Below, one piece after another: positions 19,853-28,433 of a DNA stretch of 55,867 nt. Source of the stretch: Nocardia abscessus NBRC 100374. Its GTDB lineage: Bacteria; Actinomycetota; Actinomycetes; Mycobacteriales; Mycobacteriaceae. The stretch is from the NCBI RefSeq assembly GCF_000308455.1, contig NZ_BAFP01000067.1:1-55867 (forward strand). Reading direction: 5' to 3'. Each line of letters starts with the position of its first letter. Position 1 is the stretch's first letter. The notes under the pieces are model-generated. The model was not told where the DNA came from. It saw only the letters and a list, made by a program, of their open reading frames with translations, and did not search any database. The position numbers and the translations under genes were made by a program.

Positions 19853-20566
19853 CTACCAGATCAGGGCCAGGGAGTAGCCGGTGCGCTCGACCGCCCAGGC
19901 ACGCTGCGGCCATCGGTCGGCGGCGGCCGCGGTCCGCAAGTGCGGGCCCGCGGCCCACTGGAATTCGCCGTCCGGGTGCCACCGGGTGAGCCGCACCTCG
20001 CGGGGATCCACGCGCAGGCCGAACCCGAAATACTTGAGTACCGCCTCCCGGCACGCCCACCGCAGCGGCGTCCCCATCGTGTCGAGCCGCGAGTGCCCGC
20101 CGCCGGTCTCCGCGGGGGTCGCGGTCCCAAGCCCGGCCACCAGCAGCGGCGAGAACACCCGGTTTCGCTCCAGGTCGATCCCGACCGGACCGGACATGCA
20201 CGCCGCGATGGCGAGATCGCCGGAGTGCGAGATGCTGATCCCGACAGCGGCGTCCACCACCGGCATACCCGCGCGGGGCCCGGCGCCGATGGTCCGCACC
20301 ACGATGTCATTGGTGGCGTCGAGGATGTCGAAGTGTCGCTGCCGGTACGCCTGGACGGCATGCTTGGCTGCCAGCCGTCCGGCCAGCCACTCGGCGCGCC
20401 GCTTGGGAGTCGGCAAGGCCGCCGCGTGGGCCGCCTCCGCGGCGGACATGTGCTGTGCCGTGGTCACCGAATTTGTCGACACGACGGCAATAGTCGGCCC
20501 TGCGGCCGTGTGTGAAATGTGCAGCGGCCGCGCAGGATCCAGTATGCAGTTCTCGCGTGGCGGCAT
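19853..20566 (-). CDS. redU: 4'-phosphopantetheinyl transferase (RedU/PigL-like)
   Basis: A 237-residue Sfp-type phosphopantetheinyl transferase. Motifs are ISISHSGDLAIAA, the metal-binding VGIDLER and a variant of the WxxKEAxxK signature, WACREAVLKYFG, with Arg in place of the first Lys. It would install the CoA-derived arm on the cluster carrier proteins: the PCP at 4220, the ACP of the oxoamine synthase, and the ACP fused to the FAAL at 20823. It is the first gene of the minus-strand operon; SARP-type heptads lie upstream of it and it is divergent from the FAAL gene. Confidence 0.88.
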   Translation of the reverse strand: MPPRENCILDPARPLHISHTAAGPTIAVVSTNSVTTAQHMSAAEAAHAAALPTPKRRAEWLAGRLAAKHAVQAYRQRHFDILDATNDIVVRTIGAGPRAGMPVVDAAVGISISHSGDLAIAACMSGPVGIDLERNRVFSPLLVAGLGTATPAETGGGHSRLDTMGTPLRWACREAVLKYFGFGLRVDPREVRLTRWHPDGEFQWAAGPHLRTAAAADRWPQRAWAVERTGYSLALIW

Positions 20567-20596
20567 TTCCGATATCTCCAGTATGTGAATGGTGTC

Positions 20597-20640
20597 ATTC
20601 TCGATGCGGCCGTTGACGATTCCGCTGACCGATTGCTGAC
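20597..20640 (-). promoter_or_regulatory. Candidate SARP-dependent promoter of the PPTase operon
   Basis: Read on the minus strand, heptads GTCAGCA (20640-20634), GTCAGCG (20629-20623) and GTCAACG (20617-20611) repeat at 11 and 12 bp. Eight bases after the last is GAGAAT (20602-20597), a plausible -10 box about 30 bp before the start codon. The motif and spacing match the promoter before 4220. Confidence 0.55.
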
Positions 20641-20822
20641 GTATTGTGCCGGGTCACCGCAGGTAGGCTCGATCCTCGTCAGGATTGCGGAAACTATTGA
20701 CCTGCTGTTGATTCCGTGGGTAGCTTGGCCGGAGTTCGTCCGAATCGATTATCAAGTACGACCCCGATTCCGCGAGTGTTCGATTCGCCGAATGCATATC
20801 GGGTCGTTACGTAGGGGCTGGC
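20641..20822 (+). promoter_or_regulatory. Promoter region of the FAAL operon
   Basis: This is the remainder of the divergent intergenic region. A weaker pair, GCTCGAT (20667) and GTCAGGA (20678), is 11 bp apart on the plus strand and could be part of a third SARP site. No clear palindrome or convincing -10/-35 pair was identified. Confidence 0.3.
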
Positions 20823-22877
20823 ATGAAGACCTCGTCCATGGATACTGTCGTCGCCGCGCGCAACTGGGTCGATCTCGTCGCCACGCGAGCTCGGCAATTC
20901 GGTGATCGCAGTGCATATATTTTCCTCGATGAGAACGGTCGGGAATCCGACGTTCTCACCTACCGCGAGCTGGATCGGCGCGCCCGGGCGATAGCGGACC
21001 GATTGGCCACCCGGCTCGACCGCGGCGACCGTGCGCTACTGCTGTACCCGGCCGGACTGGACTATGTCACCGCGTTCTTCGGATGCCTCTACGCCGGCGT
21101 GATCGCCGTGCCGCTGTACGAGCCGACGCGCAACCGGGCCGAACAGATCGACGCGGTCGCACGGGATTGCGCCGCCGCCGCTGTGTTGACCACGCACGAC
21201 ATCGTCCTGCATCCATCCGCGTACGGAACGCAGCACTCGTTCGCCGCCCTGCCGCGGGTCGCCACCGATGCGTTGGTGAGTATCGATGACCCGGAACCGG
21301 CGGCGACGACAGTCGACGGCTCCACCGTCGCCTACCTGCAATACACCTCTGGCTCCACGGCCACGCCCAAGGGCGTGATCATCGACCACGCCATGGCGCT
21401 GCACCAGAGCGCGGACATGGCCCACTGCTGGCAGGTCGTGCAGGACGACACCATCGTGTCGTGGCTGCCACACTTCCATGACTTCGGACAGGTCACCGGT
21501 ATCCTGCTGCCTGTTTACGCCGGGTGCAGCGCTGTACTCATGGCACCGTCCACCTTCGTCAAGAACCCCGTCCGCTGGCTCGACGCCATTACCGCCTACC
21601 ACGGAACCCATAGTGGCGCACCAAATTTCGCACTCGACCTGTGCGTGGACAAAACCACACCGCAGCAGCGCGCTGCACTGGACCTCAGCAGTTGGCGGGC
21701 GTTGAGCAATGGCGCCGAGACTGTGCGCCGGGCCTCGCTCGACCGCTTCGAGGCCACGTTCGCGCAGTGTGGGCTCAGCGCAACCGCGCTTACGCCCGGG
21801 TACGGCCTTGCCGAGGCCACCCTCAAAGTGACGTGCGCCGATGTGCGCGGCAGGCGCCTGGCGGTGCGATTCGATCGACAGGCACTCGGTCTCGGCAAGG
21901 CCGAACCGACCGCCGCCGCGGATGGCGTCGACTGTGTCGGCCTCGGCGTCACCGCCTTGTCCACCGAGCTCGCCATCGTCGACTCGGCAACCGCGTTTCC
22001 CCTGCCCGACGGCCGGGTCGGCGAGATCTGGGTTGCCGGGCCTGCCGTGTCGCCCGGCTACTGGCAGCGGCCGGAGGACACCGCACGGACCTTCGGCGCC
22101 CGGATCGAGGGCGACGACCGCGGCTGGCTGCGGACCGGCGATCTCGGGTTCGTGTACGCGGGCGAGATGTTCATCTGCGGCCGCGTGAAAAACATGATGA
22201 TCGTCAACGGTGTCAACTACTACCTCGAAGACATCGAGGGCACGTTGGCCGACGGGCACGATGCACTGCGGGCGGGCAGTGTCCTGGCTTTCGGCATCGA
22301 GAGAGGGGGGCAGGAGGGCCTGGTTCTCGTGGCTGAGTACCGGCCGGAAAGCGGGACCGAGCCGGCGCCGCTGGCCGTCGCGATGGTGGAGCTCGTCGCC
22401 CGGCGGCACGGCGTCCATCCGGCGGCGGTCGTCCTGATCGCCCACGGCACGATACCGCGTACTACCAGCGGAAAACTGCGCCGCCAGGAGTGCCGCAACG
22501 ACTTTCAAGCCGGCCGACTATCCGAGATACACCGCTGGGAAGGCGTGACCACCACAATGACGGAAACCACCACTGAGCACAGTGCCCCTGATTCATCCGG
22601 CGTGCGGAGCATGAGCGAGCTGATGCGGCTCGGTTTGATCGAGCAGGTGCGGACCTGGATGTCGGACCGCCCAGGCACCGACGGATCCGCCCTGGATCTG
22701 AGCCGATCGCTCATCGACCACGGCCTCGGCTCGATCGACCAGATCGATCTGCACGAAAGCCTCGAGACCTGGGCGGGTAAGCGGTTCCCCGCGGAACTGA
22801 TCTGGGATTCGAGAACCGTCGAGGACATGGTGGAAGCTATTGCAGACGCCTTGAGCCCCGCGACCGCGAGGATGTGA
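20823..22877 (+). CDS. Fatty-acyl-AMP ligase fused to an acyl carrier protein
   Basis: A 684-residue fusion. Residues about 1-580 are an ANL enzyme of the FAAL type, with YTSGSTATPKGV, the FAAL-like WLPHFHDFG, PGYGLAEATL and RTGDLG segments and a late GRVKNMMIVNG. Residues about 605-684 are a carrier domain with GLGS (Ser637). Such proteins adenylate a free fatty acid and pass it to their own carrier domain without CoA. Here it likely primes the non-bipyrrole half of the product. The known prodiginine route uses RedL or PigD/E instead, so this is a departure. It is separated from the next gene by a single base. Confidence 0.88.
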   Translation: MKTSSMDTVVAARNWVDLVATRARQFGDRSAYIFLDENGRESDVLTYRELDRRARAIADRLATRLDRGDRALLLYPAGLDYVTAFFGCLYAGVIAVPLYEPTRNRAEQIDAVARDCAAAAVLTTHDIVLHPSAYGTQHSFAALPRVATDALVSIDDPEPAATTVDGSTVAYLQYTSGSTATPKGVIIDHAMALHQSADMAHCWQVVQDDTIVSWLPHFHDFGQVTGILLPVYAGCSAVLMAPSTFVKNPVRWLDAITAYHGTHSGAPNFALDLCVDKTTPQQRAALDLSSWRALSNGAETVRRASLDRFEATFAQCGLSATALTPGYGLAEATLKVTCADVRGRRLAVRFDRQALGLGKAEPTAAADGVDCVGLGVTALSTELAIVDSATAFPLPDGRVGEIWVAGPAVSPGYWQRPEDTARTFGARIEGDDRGWLRTGDLGFVYAGEMFICGRVKNMMIVNGVNYYLEDIEGTLADGHDALRAGSVLAFGIERGGQEGLVLVAEYRPESGTEPAPLAVAMVELVARRHGVHPAAVVLIAHGTIPRTTSGKLRRQECRNDFQAGRLSEIHRWEGVTTTMTETTTEHSAPDSSGVRSMSELMRLGLIEQVRTWMSDRPGTDGSALDLSRSLIDHGLGSIDQIDLHESLETWAGKRFPAELIWDSRTVEDMVEAIADALSPATARM

Positions 22878-22878
22878 G

Positions 22879-23919
22879 ATGCGACTTCGTTCTGTAGCGG
22901 CCGGTCTGCCGTCGCGCACGGTGACCAACGCGGATATCCTTCGGATGATCGCCGAACACAGCTCGGGCGGCTTCGATGGCAACCTCGACGACACGTTGCG
23001 CGCGATTGATTCCATGCTGCGTTTCACCGGTTCGGACGAGCGGCGCTGGCTCGACGCCGGCGAGCGGCCGATCGAGTTGCTCCGAAACGCCACGAAAACC
23101 GCGCTGGACCAGGCGCAGGTGCGCGCCTCCGAGGTCGATCTGCTGATCTACACCGGTATCGGGCGCGGATTCATCGAACCCGGTGGTGCCTACCATTGCG
23201 CCACCGCACTCGGGTTCGGCGAACTGGACTGCTTCGACATCATCGACGCCTGCATGAGCTGGACGCGCGCCGTACAGGTGGCGGAATCGATGATGCGGAC
23301 GGGTCGCTACCGCACCGCGGTGATCGTCAATGCGGAGTTCAGTCTACGGATGGGCGGGATGGTATTCCCCCACCTGTTCACCTTGCCCAACCGGGAAGCG
23401 CTCGCCTCGATCTTCCCGGCCTACACCCTCGGGGAGGCCGCGACGGCGACCGTACTGAGCGCGGAGGATGATCCGTGGGATTTCCGGTTCGTCTCCCGTC
23501 CGGATCTGGCACCGCTGTGCAATGTGACGTTGCCGGGCTATGAGGGTTTCTGCGAACCGTCGGACAAGCTGGCCGCCAACGGCGTCGGGTACTTCAGCTC
23601 GTTCGGGGCGGAGATGCACGAAGTCGGCGTGGCCGACACGCTGGATGTCTTCCAACGTCTCGCAGTGAATCCCGAGAAAGTCTCCGCACTGTTCACCCAT
23701 GCCTCCAGTAAGCGCCAGTGGCAGCTGATGGCCGACAGCGTCGGGCTCGGCGAGGCGATCCATCACATCTTCCCCACGACCGGCAACATCGTGTCGGCGT
23801 CGGTGCCCGCCGCGATGGCCTCGGCGATCGCGGCCGGTGCACTGCAGCGGGGTGAGCGCGCGGTCGGTTGGGTCGGCAGTGCCGGAATGTCTTTCGGCGC
23901 ATTCACTTTCGTCTATTGA
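22879..23919 (+). CDS. KAS III-like ketosynthase
   Basis: A 346-residue thiolase-fold enzyme of the FabH class. The catalytic triad is visible as Cys125 (DACMSW), His274 (THASSK) and Asn303 (TTGNIVS). It probably accepts the fatty acyl group from the FAAL-ACP and extends it with a malonyl unit. Alternatively it is an acyltransferase-type KAS III moving the acyl group to another acceptor; the His motif (HAS rather than HQAN) does not settle this. It sits in a three-gene unit with the FAAL-ACP and the kinase-aminotransferase, and it is not an obvious equivalent of RedP, since no FabF-like RedR or reductase accompanies it. Confidence 0.85.
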   Translation: MRLRSVAAGLPSRTVTNADILRMIAEHSSGGFDGNLDDTLRAIDSMLRFTGSDERRWLDAGERPIELLRNATKTALDQAQVRASEVDLLIYTGIGRGFIEPGGAYHCATALGFGELDCFDIIDACMSWTRAVQVAESMMRTGRYRTAVIVNAEFSLRMGGMVFPHLFTLPNREALASIFPAYTLGEAATATVLSAEDDPWDFRFVSRPDLAPLCNVTLPGYEGFCEPSDKLAANGVGYFSSFGAEMHEVGVADTLDVFQRLAVNPEKVSALFTHASSKRQWQLMADSVGLGEAIHHIFPTTGNIVSASVPAAMASAIAAGALQRGERAVGWVGSAGMSFGAFTFVY

Positions 23920-23944
23920 CGAGCATCGGAAACGGGGTAGTCAC

Positions 23945-26566
23945 ATGCTCACACATCTCGCCAAGGCCGTTGGCTGCGCGGCGCTCGGCGCTGCCGAGTA
24001 CTCGATCGGTTCGATGCGTCTGCGTAAGCAGGACAACCGGGAGGAGCGGCGTGCCCGCGCGATCGTCGACTTTCTGCTGCGGATGGGGCCGATCTACATC
24101 AAGATCGGCCAGATCGCGGCGACCAGATCGGATCTGCTGCCCGAAGCCTGGGTGAACAACCTACGTGTGTTGCAGGACAACACCCCGCACATGAGCGAGG
24201 ACCGGACCCGGCGGGCCATTGAGCGTGAGATCGGCGCCCCATTGGCATCGAGGTTTCGGTCGTTCGACCTGGTGCCGATCGCCAGTGCCTCGGTCGCCCA
24301 GGTACACATCGCCGAACTGATCGACGGCCGCAAGGTCGCGGTGAAGTTGGTCAAGGATTCGGTGCCCGCCCAGATCGAAAACAGCTTGAGGTCACTGAGG
24401 ACCGCGGTGCGGGTGGCCCACGCCGTGGCGTGGCCGGTGCGGTACCTGGACCTGCCCACACGGTTCGACGAAGTCGCCAGGCTGCTGCGGCCACAGGCCG
24501 ACATGACCCACGAAGCTACCCAACAGCGGCGCATCCACGCCAACTTCGCGGCGCACCCATTCGTGAAAGTACCCGCGGTGATCGACGAATTCATCACCGC
24601 GCGGATGCTGGTGATGGAGTACATGGCGGGCATTCCGGGCAAGGACGCCGCCACGGTGGGGGTCCCCCCCGAGCGCCTCGCGCAGCGGCTGCAGGACGCG
24701 ATCTACACGATGCTGTATATGCACGGCATCTGCCACGGGGACCCGCATCCGGGCAACGTCATGTTCACCACCGACGGTGAAGTGATCCTGGTGGACTACG
24801 GCGTCACCGCCGAGCTCAGCGAGGACGAGAAGTGGGGTCTGTCCTCATTCTACTACGCGTGCAGCCGCAAAGAATGGGGCATTGCCGTCGAGCGGTTCAC
24901 TCGGCACTTTGTGCTCGCCGCGCCGACCCTGGCCGAGCGCCGCGAAGCCTACGACGCGGAAATGGCGCAGGTATTGCGCCAGCATTTCGACATCTCCTAC
25001 AACAGGTGGTCGACTGTTGCCTACTTCAACGACGTCAATGCGGTGCTGCGCCGCTATGATGCGCGGTACACCACCACGTTCACCAAGGTGGAGTTGGTCT
25101 TCCTGTCGGGTGAAGGTTTCGCGACCCAGATCGACCCCGACATCAATATCTGGTCGAATGCACGAAAATTCACCGATCGCTACGCGCCGTACATGAGCGC
25201 CGAGGTGGAGCAGCGGTTCGAAGCCGAATTCCAGGAGCAGATGCCCGGGTCGCTGGCCATGCGCGATCGCGCTCAAACGACGCTCGTTGCGCCAACGCAC
25301 ATCGACCGCTACTTCTTCCCCAGTAACTTTCCGGTGTTCGTCGAGGAAGCCGTCGGCGGCAGCGTGACCGATTGTGATGGAAACACTTTCATCGACCTGT
25401 CCGGCGGCTACGGGCCGCACTTGCTCGGGTATGCGCATCCGGCGATCAACGCCGCGATCGCGGGCGGTTTGGCCAAGGGGCTGGTGAACGGGATCGGCAA
25501 CACACCGGAGTTGGAGCTGGCCGAGAAGCTGGTCGCCGCCTTTCCAGCCGCAGAGAAGGCAGTGCTGTGCAATTCAGGTACCGAATCGGTGCTGTTCGCC
25601 ATTCGGATGGCGCGCGGATATCGGCGGCGGACCTTGGTGGCGAAGTTCGAGGGGCACTACCACGGCTTTTCCGACCAGGCGATGGTGAGTTCGTGGTTCC
25701 GGTTCGCCGGCACCAAGGAACGTCCCGAACCGGTGGCCGGCTCGCTCGGCACCGATCCGGCCGCGGTCGCGGGCACCCTCGTGATGCAGTACGGCGATAT
25801 CGCCGGTCTGGCCCGGCTGCGCGAACACGCCGACGAGCTGGCATGCGTTGTCCTGGAACCTATGCCGACCTCGGTGGTCACACTGAACGTGGACTTCCTG
25901 CGCGAACTGCGCGGCCTGTGCACCGAACTCGATATCCCGTTGATCTTCGATGAGGTGGTTTCCGGTTTCCGGGTCGCTTACGGCGGCGCGCAGGTGCTCG
26001 CCGACGTGCCCCCCGATCTCACCTGCCTCGGCAAAGTGATCGGCGGCGGGCTGCCGTGCGGGGCGGTGATCGGCAAGGGATATCTGATCGATATGGCCAA
26101 GAGTTCGCAGGATCCGTTCTACGACTACGAGAACAAGGTATTCGCAGGTGGCACGCTGAGCGGCAATTCGCTCACCTGCACAGCGGGTCTCGCGGTGTTG
26201 GACCACCTCGACAGCCACCCCGAGATCTATCCCCAGCTCGAAGCCAATACTCAGCATCTCGCGCAGCTGATGCGAGAGGCGACGCAGTCTCGGGGGATCG
26301 CCTGCCGGATCAATGCTCAGCACTCGATCTTCTCGCTGAATTTCAGCCACCGCGCCGCAGGGCTGTATCGGGAACGGATGGCGGGCAGCAACTTCAAAGC
26401 TACAATCGCGCTGGCGTATTACATGCGCAAGCACTACGTCTACCTGCCCGAAATGCACAGCTTCTTGATCAGCGCTGCGCACGGTGTCGAGGACCTCGAC
26501 CAGATCGCGCACGCCTTCGAGAAGAGCCTCGACGAAATGCTGGCCGACCAGTTGTTCGTCACCTAG
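23945..26566 (+). CDS. ABC1/UbiB kinase fused to class III aminotransferase
   Basis: An 873-residue two-domain protein in one uninterrupted frame. Residues about 1-445 are a complete ABC1 kinase: KIGQ (53-56), an alanine-loop equivalent SASVAQVH, ATP lysine Lys134 (VAVKLVK), HGDPHPGN (264-271) and the metal motif as DYG. Residues about 455-873 are a class III PLP aminotransferase resembling glutamate-1-semialdehyde aminomutase, with NSGTESV, FEGHYHG, DEVVSGF and Lys697 in CLGKVIGGG. The start is ATG 23945; earlier in-frame codons lie in the KAS III gene. The aminotransferase probably aminates an aldehyde or ketone derived from the FAAL/KAS III product. The kinase role is unknown. I know of no such fusion. 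Confidence 0.88.
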   Translation: MLTHLAKAVGCAALGAAEYSIGSMRLRKQDNREERRARAIVDFLLRMGPIYIKIGQIAATRSDLLPEAWVNNLRVLQDNTPHMSEDRTRRAIEREIGAPLASRFRSFDLVPIASASVAQVHIAELIDGRKVAVKLVKDSVPAQIENSLRSLRTAVRVAHAVAWPVRYLDLPTRFDEVARLLRPQADMTHEATQQRRIHANFAAHPFVKVPAVIDEFITARMLVMEYMAGIPGKDAATVGVPPERLAQRLQDAIYTMLYMHGICHGDPHPGNVMFTTDGEVILVDYGVTAELSEDEKWGLSSFYYACSRKEWGIAVERFTRHFVLAAPTLAERREAYDAEMAQVLRQHFDISYNRWSTVAYFNDVNAVLRRYDARYTTTFTKVELVFLSGEGFATQIDPDINIWSNARKFTDRYAPYMSAEVEQRFEAEFQEQMPGSLAMRDRAQTTLVAPTHIDRYFFPSNFPVFVEEAVGGSVTDCDGNTFIDLSGGYGPHLLGYAHPAINAAIAGGLAKGLVNGIGNTPELELAEKLVAAFPAAEKAVLCNSGTESVLFAIRMARGYRRRTLVAKFEGHYHGFSDQAMVSSWFRFAGTKERPEPVAGSLGTDPAAVAGTLVMQYGDIAGLARLREHADELACVVLEPMPTSVVTLNVDFLRELRGLCTELDIPLIFDEVVSGFRVAYGGAQVLADVPPDLTCLGKVIGGGLPCGAVIGKGYLIDMAKSSQDPFYDYENKVFAGGTLSGNSLTCTAGLAVLDHLDSHPEIYPQLEANTQHLAQLMREATQSRGIACRINAQHSIFSLNFSHRAAGLYRERMAGSNFKATIALAYYMRKHYVYLPEMHSFLISAAHGVEDLDQIAHAFEKSLDEMLADQLFVT

Positions 26567-26615
26567 GAGTGATGGGCGGACGGCAGCCTGCGGTGCCGTC
26601 AGATCCATCGCGAAC

Positions 26616-26664
26616 CACTCACCGCGGTACTCCTTCCAACCCCGAGGAGGTACCGCGGTGAGTG
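26616..26664. terminator. Bidirectional terminator between the aminotransferase and MarR genes
   Basis: CACTCACCGCGGTACTCC pairs with GGAGGTACCGCGGTGAGTG (one bulged G) across a short loop. It lies 50 bases past the fusion-gene stop and covers the last codons of the convergent MarR gene. It marks the right end of the biosynthetic cluster. Confidence 0.75.
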
Positions 26665-27242
26665 CTGTGCGGGTCGGTCGGTGCGAAGGCGACCCGTTCC
26701 AGCAGTTCCAATGCCTCGGCGAGAGTCGCCATTTCGGTTGGGGCGAGCTGCTCGGCCAGGGCGCGGGTGAGGAAGTTATCCGTGGCTGTGGTCCGTACCC
26801 CCCGCACCCAGCCGCGCCCTTCCTCGGTGAGCGCGAGCCGGATTCGGCGGGCGTCCACGCTGTCCCGCTCGCTGACGACCAGGCCACGGTCCCGGAGACC
26901 ATCGACGACATTGCGGATGGTCTGGGGTCTGAGTCGCTCGATCTGAGCCAGGTCCGCCGAGGACATCGGGCCGCCGCGCTCGAGGCGGCCGAGAACCGAA
27001 ATCTGGGTCAGCGTCAAACCCGCGAGCGCGCTGTCGTTGCGGGTGTGTCGCAGGATCAGACCAGAGACGATCCGCAGCCGCGCCGCCAGCGCTGTCACGT
27101 CGATGTGCTGCCGCTCCCGGTCCGGGTCGTCCCGTTCGGCGATCGTCGGTCGCCGGTCCGATACAGCTTGCGGCCAGGCGGTCTCGGCGATCGGTGGGTA
27201 GGCCATGCGGTAGCGGTGGATACGGGTGTGTCGATACGTCAT
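26619..27242 (-). CDS. MarR family transcriptional regulator
   Basis: A 207-residue MarR-type winged-helix protein. The DNA-binding core is LTLTQISVLGRL, then SSADLAQIERLRPQTIRNVVDGLRDRGLV and the wing SVDARRIRLALTEEG. The N-terminal 45 residues are an extension of no recognised type. The last 14 or so residues (THRGTSSGLEGVPR) are encoded by the arm of the terminator hairpin, so the native C-terminus may be a recent read-through tail. ATG 27242 has GAAGGGA upstream. It lies downstream of the AraC gene on the same strand and may be co-transcribed. Ligand unknown. Confidence 0.85.
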   Translation of the reverse strand: MTYRHTRIHRYRMAYPPIAETAWPQAVSDRRPTIAERDDPDRERQHIDVTALAARLRIVSGLILRHTRNDSALAGLTLTQISVLGRLERGGPMSSADLAQIERLRPQTIRNVVDGLRDRGLVVSERDSVDARRIRLALTEEGRGWVRGVRTTATDNFLTRALAEQLAPTEMATLAEALELLERVAFAPTDPHSTHRGTSSGLEGVPR

Positions 27243-27327
27243 TGCGTCCCTTCACGGCGGACATGTGGACCGCCAACCAGTCTCGATGACAGCCGCCGTC
27301 GAATTCTGTACCGAGTGCGACAAACTC

Positions 27328-28368
27328 TTACCCCGATGCGACACCGGGTACGCCGAGTGCGGCCGCACGGACGGCACTGGGGGGTCGTCCCCACCAGCGG
27401 TGACTGCACCGGGTGAATGCGGATTGACTCGACAGGCTGAGCAATCCGGCGATCTGGTTCAGCGACAGAGTGGTCCCGGTCAGATAACGGTGCGATACCC
27501 GCTTGCGCACGTCGTCGACGATGGCGGTCAGGCTGGTGCCCTCCCGCTCGAGCCTGCGCTGCAAGGTGCGCCGGTGCAGGTGCAGTGCGTCTGCCACCCT
27601 ATCGAGGTCGGGGGCCGTGCTACCGAGCAATCGCGAGACCACGGCGGCGACCTGTGGCGCCAGCTCGGTGCGTTCCTCCGGGAGCTGGCGGGCCAGCATG
27701 GCGAGCGCGAGTTCGCGTACCTGCCGGTCGCCGGTCCCGGCGACCGGCCAGGTCAGCACGGCGTGTGGGATGCGCAACAGGGCCGCGGGCCGGCGATCCC
27801 GCACCGGCGCCTCGAAGAAGTTCTCGTACACCGACAGTGGCGCCGGCGCCGGATAGGGCAGCTCGACGCTGCGCAGTCCGTAACTGCGGCCCGCCAGCGT
27901 CGCGATGATGCGGTGCATGCAGCCCAGGCCGAAGTCATTGGCCTGCCAGGTCCCGTGATCGTAGGTCGGCGGACCGTACCGGAGCGCGACAACGCCGGTG
28001 GCCTGATAGGGATCCGGGGCGACGGTGATGCGCAGCGACCGGCTGTGCACGGAGAGGTATTGCGACGCAGCGTTCAGCGCGCCCGCGAGTGTCGAAGAGT
28101 TGTGCAGCGCCATCGCCAGGGCGCCGAGCATTCCGGTACCGGTGCGTTGGGCGAGGCGCAGTCCGATGTCCGGGCAACCCAGCTCGGTCGCCGCCAGCCG
28201 CAATGCTTCGGCTACCGCCAGTTCCGGTATCGGCAAGTCGTCTTCGTCCAATGCCCGAATCGGCAGCCCCGCCCGGGTGGCGTATCGCTCGGGATCACCT
28301 CCCAGCTCATTGATGATCGGGCGGAATGCTCGCAGCGACGCGGATCTGGCAACGGATATATCGGACAT
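27328..28368 (-). CDS. AraC family regulator with N-terminal arabinose-binding-like domain
   Basis: A 346-residue regulator. An N-terminal ligand-sensing region of about 190 residues (YATRAGLPIRALDEDD, LGCPDIGLRLA, GALAMALHNSSTL) precedes two helix-turn-helix motifs (VADALHLHRRTLQRRLEREG, and QIAGLLSLSSQSAFTRC then WWGRPPSAVR). This layout is typical of OruR/ToxT-like AraC proteins that sense hydrophobic ligands. It is divergent from the Mce operon with 65 bases between them, so control of the lipid importer is likely though unproven. Confidence 0.88.
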   Translation of the reverse strand: MSDISVARSASLRAFRPIINELGGDPERYATRAGLPIRALDEDDLPIPELAVAEALRLAATELGCPDIGLRLAQRTGTGMLGALAMALHNSSTLAGALNAASQYLSVHSRSLRITVAPDPYQATGVVALRYGPPTYDHGTWQANDFGLGCMHRIIATLAGRSYGLRSVELPYPAPAPLSVYENFFEAPVRDRRPAALLRIPHAVLTWPVAGTGDRQVRELALAMLARQLPEERTELAPQVAAVVSRLLGSTAPDLDRVADALHLHRRTLQRRLEREGTSLTAIVDDVRKRVSHRYLTGTTLSLNQIAGLLSLSSQSAFTRCSHRWWGRPPSAVRAAALGVPGVASG

Positions 28369-28433
28369 GCCGGATAGCGTATGTCGCGCAGGGTGAAGTA
28401 TCGGTCGCGAAGGCGGGGTGATTTCTCACAGCG

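Noticed and set aside
21036..22508. 490-codon minus-strand frame in the FAAL-ACP gene
   Set aside because: The translation has no recognisable family and mirrors the codon bias of the real gene.
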